A DNA stretch of 64,000 bases, taken from assembly GCA_017553505.1 (NCBI GenBank), contig JAFZLD010000010.1:1-64000 (forward strand), in the 5' to 3' direction. The stretch is from Lachnospiraceae bacterium. GTDB taxonomy: Bacteria; Bacillota; Clostridia; Lachnospirales; Lachnospiraceae. Below the pieces are notes generated by a model. It saw only the letters and a program-made list of their open reading frames with translations, searched no databases and was not told the origin of the DNA. Position numbers and translations under genes: made by a program. Each line of letters opens with the position of its first letter. Positions within the stretch are counted from its first letter, which is position 1. Positions 55,786-64,000 of the stretch are shown in pieces.

Positions 55786-57315
55786 ATGCAATTAAAACCC
55801 GAAGAGATATCCAAGGTCATCCGTAGCCAGATAAAATATTACGAAAACACTCTTCAGCAGAATGAGACAGGAACCATACTTAACGTAGGTGACGGTATCG
55901 CACGTGCGAGCGGACTTGTTAAGTGTATGGCAGGTGAGCTTCTTGAATTTGAGGACGGAAGCTTCGGTATGGCTCAGAACCTTGAAGAGAACAGTGTTTC
56001 CATCGTATTATTCGGTTCCGATGAGAACATAGGTGAAGGACAGACCGTTAAGCGTACCGGTAAGGTTGTATCCGTACCGGTAGGTGAAGCTATGATTGGC
56101 CGTGTTGTTAATGCTCTCGGCCAGCCCATTGACGGAGCGGGTCCCATCGATACCAAGGAATTCAGAGCTATCGAATCCAACGCTCCCGGTATTTGTGAAA
56201 GACAGTCAGTATTTGAGCCCTTACAGACAGGTATCAAGGCTATCGACTCGATGATTCCCATCGGTCGTGGTCAGCGTGAGTTGATTATCGGCGACAGACA
56301 GACCGGTAAGACCACCATCGCTACTGATACCATCATCAACCAGAAGGGCAAAGATGTTATTTGTATTTACGTTGCCATCGGTCAGAAGCGTTCCACAGTA
56401 ACGAACCTTGTTGAGAACCTCACCAAGAACGGCGCTATGGACTACACAATCGTTGTAGCAGCTACCGCTTCCGAGGCAAGTCCCCTTCAGTACATCGCTC
56501 CTTATTCGGGATGTGCTATGGGTGAATATTTTATGGCACAGGGCAAGCACGTCCTCGTTATCTACGATGACTTAAGTAAGCATGCGGTTGCATATCGTGC
56601 ACTCTCCTTGCTTATCCGTCGTCCCCCCGGACGTGAGGCTTATCCCGGAGACGTATTCTACCTCCACTCAAGACTTCTTGAGCGTGCAGCGAAGATGGAT
56701 GCCGAGCACGGCGGCGGTTCACTTACCGCACTTCCCATCATCGAGACACAGGCAGGCGACGTTTCCGCATATATCCCTACCAACGTTATTTCCATTACCG
56801 ACGGACAGATATTCCTTGAGACCGAGCTTTTCCACTCAGGCGTTATGCCTGCGGTTAACCCCGGTATCTCGGTATCCCGTGTAGGTGGTAACGCTCAGAT
56901 TAAGGCGATGAAGAAGGTTGCCGGTACTCTGAAGCTTATCTACTCCCAGTACAGAGAGTTACAGAGCTTCGCACAGTTCGGTTCCGACCTCGATGCCGAT
57001 ACCAAGGCACGTCTGGATCAGGGTGCGAGAATCGTGGAAGTTCTTAAACAGAACCAGAATTCTCCTATTCCTGTTGAAAAGCAGATTGCCATCATCTATG
57101 CCGTTACCAAGAACATTCTTGCAAAGGTAGCCGTTACCGATGTTAAGGAGTACGAAGCAGGTCTTTATACTTTCCTTGACGGAGATGCAGACGGTGTAGC
57201 CTTCATGAATGCGGTTAAGGAAACAGGTAAGCTTGAAGAAGATACCGAAGAGCGCTTAAAGAGAGCTCTTGAGGCATATACAGAAGACTTTGTTAAAGCA
57301 CATAGTGCTTCATAA
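55786..57315 (+). CDS. atpA: F-type ATPase subunit alpha
   Basis: This 509-residue subunit shows Walker [25 protein letters not shown], and the [25 protein letters not shown] segment with the arginine finger region and [14 protein letters not shown]. It is a structural and regulatory nucleotide-binding partner of beta. Length is normal. Confidence 0.97.
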   Translation: MQLKPEEISKVIRSQIKYYENTLQQNETGTILNVGDGIARASGLVKCMAGELLEFEDGSFGMAQNLEENSVSIVLFGSDENIGEGQTVKRTGKVVSVPVGEAMIGRVVNALGQPIDGAGPIDTKEFRAIESNAPGICERQSVFEPLQTGIKAIDSMIPIGRGQRELIIGDRQTGKTTIATDTIINQKGKDVICIYVAIGQKRSTVTNLVENLTKNGAMDYTIVVAATASEASPLQYIAPYSGCAMGEYFMAQGKHVLVIYDDLSKHAVAYRALSLLIRRPPGREAYPGDVFYLHSRLLERAAKMDAEHGGGSLTALPIIETQAGDVSAYIPTNVISITDGQIFLETELFHSGVMPAVNPGISVSRVGGNAQIKAMKKVAGTLKLIYSQYRELQSFAQFGSDLDADTKARLDQGARIVEVLKQNQNSPIPVEKQIAIIYAVTKNILAKVAVTDVKEYEAGLYTFLDGDADGVAFMNAVKETGKLEEDTEERLKRALEAYTEDFVKAHSAS

Positions 57316-57326
57316 GGAGGACACAC

Positions 57327-58181
57327 ATGGCTGCTAACATGAAAGCGGTTAAGCTGCGTATCAAGAGTGTCCAGAACACCATGCAGATAACCAAAGCAAT
57401 GGAACTTGTGGCATCCTCCAAACTGCGTAGAGCCAAGGAACGATCCGAGATCGCCCGTCCCTACTTTAAAGAACTGTACAGCACCCTTCAGAAGATTGCC
57501 GCAGGCAATACGGATTTTACTTCCGACTTTGCTTCCGCAGCGACCAGCGAGAAGGTCTGCTACGTAGTAATCGCCGGTGACAGAGGTCTTGCAGGCGGAT
57601 ACAACTCCAACCTCTTTAAATGTATGGAAGCCGATTCCAAAGGCAAGGACTATTCGGTTCTCCCCATTGGTAAGAAAGCGGTAGAATATTTCAAGAGACG
57701 TAAAGTCGAAATCATAACCGAGCATTTCAATGAAATCGCTCCCCTGAACATAGGCGACTGCTTCGAAATCAGCAATCTCTTATGTAAGGAGTACAAGGAC
57801 GGTAACTTCGGTACATTAAGACTTGTATATACAGAGTTCGTATCGATGCTTTCACAGCAGCCTCACGCAGTGAGCGTGTTGCCTCTTACCGATCTTGTGG
57901 GTGAAGAACCCGTTGAGCCCGTTAAGAACTTAATTCTCTACGAGCCCGATTCAACCGAAGTATTCGACGCAATCGTTCCCGAGTATGTAGCCGGTGTTAT
58001 CTACGGCGCCGTATGCGATTCCCTTGCGAGTGAGCAGGCGGCAAGACGTACCGCCATGGAATCCGCAACATCCAACGCCGAAGAAATGATTGAGACTCTG
58101 AACCTTCACTACAACAGAGCCCGTCAGGCAAGCATTACGCAGGAAATTACCGAAATTGTCGGAGGTGCTGAAGGACTGTAG
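57327..58181 (+). CDS. atpG: F-type ATPase subunit gamma
   Basis: This 284-residue central shaft shows the N-terminal LRIKSVQNTMQITKAMELVASSKLRRAK, GDRGLAGGYNSNLFK and the C-terminal AMESATSNAEEMIETLNLHYNRARQASITQEITEIVGGA helix. AAGGAGG precedes the ATG. Confidence 0.96.
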   Translation: MAANMKAVKLRIKSVQNTMQITKAMELVASSKLRRAKERSEIARPYFKELYSTLQKIAAGNTDFTSDFASAATSEKVCYVVIAGDRGLAGGYNSNLFKCMEADSKGKDYSVLPIGKKAVEYFKRRKVEIITEHFNEIAPLNIGDCFEISNLLCKEYKDGNFGTLRLVYTEFVSMLSQQPHAVSVLPLTDLVGEEPVEPVKNLILYEPDSTEVFDAIVPEYVAGVIYGAVCDSLASEQAARRTAMESATSNAEEMIETLNLHYNRARQASITQEITEIVGGAEGL

Positions 58182-58216
58182 CACTTACTTAACTAAAATA
58201 CAAAGGAGATTCGTAA

Positions 58217-59611
<1,395 letters not shown>

Positions 59612-59623
59612 AGGAGGCTGTCT

Positions 59624-60025
59624 ATGACGACATTTCCGTTACGAATCGGTACACCGGACGGCTTACTTTTTGAAGGTAATGTGGAACGGGTCATGTGCCG
59701 AAGCATTACCGGCGATCTTGCAATACTGGCAGGTCACTCCAATTACTGCACCGCCCTCGGTATGGGCGCAGCTTACGTAGTCCTTGAGGACGGCACCAGA
59801 AAAGATGCAGCCTGCATAGGCGGGATGCTCAGCATGATGGATGGCGAGTGCCACCTTCTTGCAACCACCTGGGAATGGGCTGACGATATCGACAAAGACC
59901 GTGCAGAGGCCGCCAAGAAAAAGGCTGAAGAAATCTTAGCCCGCGACAATCTTACGGACAAAGAAATAAGACTCGCAGAGGCCAAGCTTCATCGTGCACT
60001 TGTAAGAATCGGCGTTAAAGGATAA
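59624..60025 (+). CDS. atpC: F-type ATPase subunit epsilon
   Basis: This 133-residue subunit has an N-terminal beta sandwich (FPLRIGTPDGLLFEGNVERV, then AILAGHSNYCTAL) and a C-terminal helical hairpin (RAEAAKKKAEEIL and LAEAKLHRALVRI). It is last in the operon, with a terminator after it. AAGGAGG is ahead of the ATG. Confidence 0.94.
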   Translation: MTTFPLRIGTPDGLLFEGNVERVMCRSITGDLAILAGHSNYCTALGMGAAYVVLEDGTRKDAACIGGMLSMMDGECHLLATTWEWADDIDKDRAEAAKKKAEEILARDNLTDKEIRLAEAKLHRALVRIGVKG

Positions 60026-60033
60026 TAGTTGAT

Positions 60034-60068
60034 AAACCCCGGGGCAGTGAGCCTTGGGGTTTTTCTTT
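60034..60068 (+). terminator. Terminator of the atp operon
   Basis: AAACCCC-GGC and GCC-GGGGTTT pair around an AGTGA loop and end in TTTTTC. Confidence 0.9.
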
Positions 60069-60161
60069 TACCGAGAGCAATATCATAAAAAATTCTTAAT
60101 TTTCCCGAATATTGTGCATGGGTCTCAATAACTTGCTATAATAGCGTGGAAAGGCAGAAAT

Positions 60162-61694
60162 ATGGATAAAGAAGAAATAAAGAGACGGTTGAGAGCCAAA
60201 GCGGCTTCCGACCCGAAGTTACAGAAGGCTATCGCTCATTCGGAGCGCGTTAAAGTAGATGTACCTGTTAAACACAGTGAACCGGTGAAGAGTATGAAAC
60301 CGATTAAAGAGAGTAAACCGAAAACACCCAAGGCGCCCAAAGCCCCCAAGAATTATAAACGTTCAAGCGGTAATCTTTTTTTGACGGTATTTATAGTTCT
60401 TGCGGCTGTGGCGCTGATTGGATTAAGCCTTTATATGATAAAGGATGTCTTTTCGTCCGAGTCGCAGAAGTATGAAGCACTTAAGACTGCGTACGATTCT
60501 CTCCTTAAAGAGAACGAAGCCACGGGAGCTGAGAATCTTGCGCTCAAAGAAGAACTTGATGCTTTGTACGATGAGAATACCAGACTTAATGAGCAGCTTA
60601 CCGACCTTGAGTCCATCATCGGAGGAATTGAGTTAAAAGAAGCCGAAGCGGAGGCCAATCCTTACGACGATACATATGTATCCGAGTACTACGTGACCAA
60701 GAAGCTCAGCTGGAACCTTATAGAGAACGTCAAGACTAACGGTGATACCACCGATTACATTGAAATCAACGACAAGTTCTATTATGCGATATATAGTCCC
60801 AAGTCCGTTACGGTCAATAAATATGACGGCAAGAAGGAGCTTATATCTTCCGAGAAAGTGGATGTAAGCCAAGGTCAGTACTTTGACTTCGGAACGGATT
60901 GTAAGTATGTTACCATTTCTTACAGTGACAAGAAGACTTATTTTGTATCCTCAGGAATACTTACGGGCAGTAAGGAGCGCCCTGACAGAGGCAACTACTT
61001 CTACGTAGTAGGTAAGAACGCCCCCGCCAATGTATCGCTCAGCTATGCGGGCAGATGTCTTAAGAGCGGCGGAACGATACTCGTGCTTCCCGGAACTTAC
61101 GTAGATAACGTTGATGTTCAGAATAAATCAGCCAATATTATCGGTGTAGACAAGAATCTTTGCTCGCTGGTAAGTTACGATAAAGACTACTACAAGCCCC
61201 CGCTTGAGATTGCGGCAGGCAAGGTTGCCAATATGACGATTGAAGCCGTCAGCGACGGATATCACGATTCCGAGCTTTCCGCATACGGTATTCATTCAGA
61301 CTTTAACTACCTGGCTGACAAGACACTTACGATTGACAATTGCATAGTAAGATCGGACTACAACGTAAGCATCGGAATCGGTTTAAGAAGAGGCACCATC
61401 ACCATCAGCAATTGTATATTTGACGATATTTTCTTCCACGATTCGGATGATGAGAACTACGGCGGAGAGCAGAACATCAAGTTCATTAACAACAGCTTCA
61501 AGACCATGAACATTAACTCTCAGGAGAAGGACAACGCCAAGGTTAACCTTACGTTTAAAAAGAATACATTCAGTAGCATAACGGCTGCCAATGTAATTAC
61601 CAACGTTAACGTGGACGGATGCTTTAAGGGTCTTAAGGGATTCTATCTTACGGAAGACAGCGCAGGTAACAGCCTGGGTGACGTTAACTACTAA
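60162..61694 (+). CDS. Membrane-anchored coiled-coil and beta-helix envelope protein
   Basis: This 510-residue protein has a basic, Lys/Pro-rich cytoplasmic start (~1-65), one membrane segment (NLFLTVFIVLAAVALIGLSLY), a coiled coil (~95-155, LKEENEA-type heptads) and an extracytoplasmic part. The second half shows right-handed beta-helix turns: GGTILVLPGTYVDNVDVQNK, then repeated N-rich strands (TIDNCIVRS, TISNCIFDD, KFINNSFKT, TFKKNTFSS). Pectate-lyase-like sugar enzymes and surface binders share that fold; no catalytic motif is clear. TATAAT lies ~25 bases upstream. Confidence 0.75.
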   Translation: MDKEEIKRRLRAKAASDPKLQKAIAHSERVKVDVPVKHSEPVKSMKPIKESKPKTPKAPKAPKNYKRSSGNLFLTVFIVLAAVALIGLSLYMIKDVFSSESQKYEALKTAYDSLLKENEATGAENLALKEELDALYDENTRLNEQLTDLESIIGGIELKEAEAEANPYDDTYVSEYYVTKKLSWNLIENVKTNGDTTDYIEINDKFYYAIYSPKSVTVNKYDGKKELISSEKVDVSQGQYFDFGTDCKYVTISYSDKKTYFVSSGILTGSKERPDRGNYFYVVGKNAPANVSLSYAGRCLKSGGTILVLPGTYVDNVDVQNKSANIIGVDKNLCSLVSYDKDYYKPPLEIAAGKVANMTIEAVSDGYHDSELSAYGIHSDFNYLADKTLTIDNCIVRSDYNVSIGIGLRRGTITISNCIFDDIFFHDSDDENYGGEQNIKFINNSFKTMNINSQEKDNAKVNLTFKKNTFSSITAANVITNVNVDGCFKGLKGFYLTEDSAGNSLGDVNY

Positions 61695-61704
61695 AATCAG
61701 ACAT

Positions 61705-61744
61705 ACAAAAAAGCTGCCGCTCATATGGGCGACAGCTTTTATTA
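61705..61744. terminator. Bidirectional terminator between the beta-helix gene and mscL
   Basis: AAAAAGCTG and CAGCTTTTT form the base of a hairpin that has T tracts on both strands, between two convergent genes. Confidence 0.85.
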
Positions 61745-61753
61745 TGCTTATAA

Positions 61754-62146
61754 TTATTTGTTCTTAAGTAAATCTCTGATCTCTGTAAGAAGCTCTTCGC
61801 TTGTGGGAGCTGCAGGTGCTGCTGCGGCTTCTTCGGCCTGTTTCTTTTTAAGCTTCTCGCCGGCCTTGGAAATGGCCTTGGTCATGAAGAAGATGCAAAG
61901 TGCGATGATAAGGAAGTCGATTACCGACTGAATGAAGCTTCCGTACATAACCTCTGCGTCGCCGACCTTAGCGGAAAGTGCCGTGAAATCGATACCGCCG
62001 GTAAGGATTCCGATGAGTGGCATCAAAATGTCGTTAACAAGAGAGGTAACAATCTTACCGAATGCGCCACCGATGATAACGCCGACTGCCATGTCCATGA
62101 CATTTCCTTTGGAGATGAAATCTTTGAATTCTTTGAATGCTTTCAT
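61754..62146 (-). CDS. mscL: Large-conductance mechanosensitive channel
   Basis: This 130-residue MscL releases solutes on osmotic downshock. [27 protein letters not shown] (first helix), the [13 protein letters not shown] loop and the second helix [15 protein letters not shown] are typical, with an Ala/Pro linker and a final helix [22 protein letters not shown] precedes the ATG at 62146; the open frame upstream is not supported. Confidence 0.96.
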   Translation of the reverse strand: MKAFKEFKDFISKGNVMDMAVGVIIGGAFGKIVTSLVNDILMPLIGILTGGIDFTALSAKVGDAEVMYGSFIQSVIDFLIIALCIFFMTKAISKAGEKLKKKQAEEAAAAPAAPTSEELLTEIRDLLKNK

Positions 62147-62322
62147 AGTATACCCTCCTAGAGTAATATTGTTAATGTACCAAGAAAAAGTATAGCAACT
62201 GTAGCTACAAATATCAATGATATCTGTCAATTTTTTGGGAGATTTTCGCTTGATTGGTCACATTTGCAAAAAAACGCTTTTCAAGGTATATTTACTTAGG
62301 AAAAACATAATGGAGATGTGCT

Positions 62323-63099
62323 ATGAAGACATGTTCGAATTGTGGCGGTTCATACGACGAGAAAGAGCCCAAATGCCCTTACTGCGGCATGATTAACGAA
62401 GTCGGAGCCGAGAATGAATACAAGAATAAACTTAACCAAATCAGGAAGGATTTAGATAACGTAGACGAGCTTGCGGTTATCGACTACAAGAGTGAGTTAA
62501 GAGCCTTCCTTAAGACGTTTGCTGCGACGCTTTTGATTGTGGGATTTTTTGCAATCATGATAGTCAGTGCTCAGATTTCTAAAAGAGAAGGCGCAGGCGG
62601 CGGCGAAAGAAAAGCCATGGATGCCAAGATTGAAGAAATCAAAACCCTCAGAGCTTACACCGAGAAGTGGGACGAGCTGTATGATGCGGGAAAATATGAC
62701 GAAATGTGTGATGTCATAGCGTCGGACAACGGCAAGATAAATATGTATGACTGGCAGCATTATGACTTTTACAAGGGATATGAAGCTTATTATGATACCC
62801 GTCATAAGACCGAAGAGATATTGAGCAAGGATAGTGCAGCGACTTATCTGAAGGCTGATGCCATTCACCACGCTCTTTACGCATATTATATGACCGTATC
62901 ATCAAAGTCTACATACAAATTTACTCCCGCCGAGAAAGAACTCTTTAAGGAAGAATGGCCCAAGCTTGTTAAAGAAGTATGCGAAGCTTTCGACCTTACC
63001 GAAGAAGAGTTTGACACATTGAGAATCAGAGCAGGTAGCGACAGCTATCCGGACTATACGGAAGTAAATCATTTTGCGGAAGAAAGGTGGGGCAAGTAA
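62323..63099 (+). CDS. Zinc-ribbon membrane protein
   Basis: This 258-residue protein begins with a zinc ribbon (CSNCGGSYDEKEPKCPYCG), then a charged linker, one membrane segment (FAATLLIVGFFAIMIVSAQ, ~68-86) and an extracytoplasmic helical domain with many Tyr and charged residues. The family is common in Lachnospiraceae but unnamed. It is followed by a paralog 1 base after its stop and a third such gene. GGAGA precedes the ATG. Confidence 0.78.
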   Translation: MKTCSNCGGSYDEKEPKCPYCGMINEVGAENEYKNKLNQIRKDLDNVDELAVIDYKSELRAFLKTFAATLLIVGFFAIMIVSAQISKREGAGGGERKAMDAKIEEIKTLRAYTEKWDELYDAGKYDEMCDVIASDNGKINMYDWQHYDFYKGYEAYYDTRHKTEEILSKDSAATYLKADAIHHALYAYYMTVSSKSTYKFTPAEKELFKEEWPKLVKEVCEAFDLTEEEFDTLRIRAGSDSYPDYTEVNHFAEERWGK

Positions 63100-63100
63100 T

Positions 63101-63835
63101 ATGAAATGTCAACAATGCGGATCCAATCTTCAGATAGATAATGCTTATTGTCCTTACTGCGGCGCCGCCAACCCTGTGGCCAAGAAGCACCGCGAGGATA
63201 TGAAGCGCTACGCCAACGATTACAAGAGGACCAAAGAAGAAGTTGTAAGAAACACTCGCAGCTTCAACAAGAAAACCTTCAGAATTACAGCCATTGCGGT
63301 TACCGTGGCTGCTGTTTTGGGAAGCTTTATTTTTACTGCTTTGGCTGACACCATCGGTCGTAATATGTATTACGATAAGAGACGTCAGAATGCATCTCAG
63401 TATTTTGAAGAGGTAATTCAACTCATAGAGGACTGTGATTATATTAAGCTTGATACGCTGGCAAGATCCAAGAATGTAAGGAGCACAAGCGACAAGTCCA
63501 TGAGGGAGTACTACAATGCCGAGAGACTTGCCACGGAATATTCCTATGTATTTAACGATGTAATGATTAAGCTTACGGATAATGATATTACGCAGACGGA
63601 GCTTTCAAATCTCGGCAACGAAATATTCAGCTTTTATAAATATTACAATGCGGGCCCCGATACCGAGAATGAGACGGTTGTGAAGTTCTTCGAGAACTGT
63701 AAGCGCGATATGGGCTTTCTTTTGACAACATATGTAGGAATTTCCAAGGAAGATGCCGATAACCTGGCAAATATGAGTGAGGGACAGATTCACGTTCTGG
63801 TAGAGGAGGCTTACAATGGCAAGAGTACGAAGTAA
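63101..63835 (+). CDS. Zinc-ribbon membrane protein, paralog
   Basis: This 244-residue protein has an N-terminal zinc ribbon (CQQCGSNLQIDNAYCPYCG), a Lys/Arg-rich helix (~25-60), a membrane segment (ITAIAVTVAAVLGSFIFTALA) and an extracytoplasmic helical domain. The layout is the same as in the preceding gene, but the sequence has diverged. GGGG is ahead of the ATG at 63101. The open frame upstream overlaps the preceding gene and is not supported. Confidence 0.78.
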   Translation: MKCQQCGSNLQIDNAYCPYCGAANPVAKKHREDMKRYANDYKRTKEEVVRNTRSFNKKTFRITAIAVTVAAVLGSFIFTALADTIGRNMYYDKRRQNASQYFEEVIQLIEDCDYIKLDTLARSKNVRSTSDKSMREYYNAERLATEYSYVFNDVMIKLTDNDITQTELSNLGNEIFSFYKYYNAGPDTENETVVKFFENCKRDMGFLLTTYVGISKEDADNLANMSEGQIHVLVEEAYNGKSTK

Positions 63836-64000
63836 CAGAGGCAAGAAGACTCTCGCAGTAATCCTCGGATTTATTTGGGGAATTATTGTGGCGGTGGTAG
63901 TGGCTGATTTATATATGATGTTCAACTACAAGCCCAATTATTATTCAAGTGCGGTCCGTATGGCTGACAAAGTATCTAACAAGACATACGGCCAGCTCTA
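63816..64000 (+). CDS. Membrane protein, 3' end beyond the window
   Basis: This frame runs from the ATG at 63816 to the window end without a stop (61 codons). GAGGAGG lies 8 bases ahead. It opens with a basic stretch (MARVRSNRGKKT), then a membrane segment (LAVILGFIWGIIVAVVVADLY) and a Tyr/Asn-rich extracytoplasmic part. It overlaps the preceding gene by 20 bases and probably belongs to the same operon. Function unknown. Confidence 0.7.
   Translation, partial: MARVRSNRGKKTLAVILGFIWGIIVAVVVADLYMMFNYKPNYYSSAVRMADKVSNKTYGQL

Overview
The window reads as chromosomal DNA of an anaerobic, low-to-mid GC Firmicute of the Lachnospiraceae type (Butyrivibrio/Roseburia-like). This is inferred from gene content and protein flavour: a pyruvate formate-lyase system, a 2[4Fe-4S] ferredoxin, MecA, a DnaD/DnaI-type helicase loading pair, GdpP, AtpZ/AtpI plus an F-type ATPase with a sodium-type c subunit, GlgC/GlgD, an atypically long PRPP synthetase and DUF951/DUF1858 small proteins. 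Species cannot be named from the sequence alone.

Layout. 1-640: 3' end of a 23S rRNA, a structured spacer without 5S rRNA, then tRNA-Glu, tRNA-Asn, tRNA-Cys and a terminator. 680-5400: AraC regulator divergent from a GH3 glycosidase and a GPH-type sugar symporter. 5500-9390: GDPD, an EAL-transmembrane-GH25 fusion protein, a Sir2 deacetylase and DUF951. 9380-14550: rpsF-ssb-rpsR and gdpP-rplI-dnaB. 14535-16650 (minus): Gx transporter, NusG-II protein, ApbE and the remnant of an FMN-binding lipoprotein, which together look like part of an extracellular flavin electron-transfer locus. 16738-20542 (minus): ferredoxin, pflA and a pyruvate formate-lyase split into separately translated pieces. 20543-27660: an AT-rich island holding what looks like a complete RiPP gene cluster: RRE protein, Sm-like small protein, SPASM radical SAM, B12 radical SAM, ABC exporter, M50 protease and a 70-residue precursor with a Gly/Ala/Val-rich C-terminus. 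27735-40915: DUF1858, mecA, a putative structured RNA, GH18, Sua5-type tRNA modification, rpiB, upp, dCMP deaminase, SleB-type hydrolase, methyltransferase, a large envelope protein and a chemotaxis receptor. 40925-45970 (minus): prs, helicase loader, DnaD-like protein, a DnaA-box cluster and murC. 46153-52772: glgC-glgD and pth-mfd. 52836-60068: complete atp operon. 60162-64000: beta-helix envelope protein, mscL and a run of zinc-ribbon membrane proteins cut by the window edge.

Most of the window is housekeeping. The parts that stand out are the two-radical-SAM RiPP cluster (best candidate for an undescribed system), the split pyruvate formate-lyase with an extra Cys-containing small protein, the c-di-GMP phosphodiesterase fused across the membrane to a lysozyme domain, the decayed flavin lipoprotein next to its flavin transferase, the DnaA-box cluster in front of the helicase-loading genes, and an unassigned structured RNA with its own promoter.
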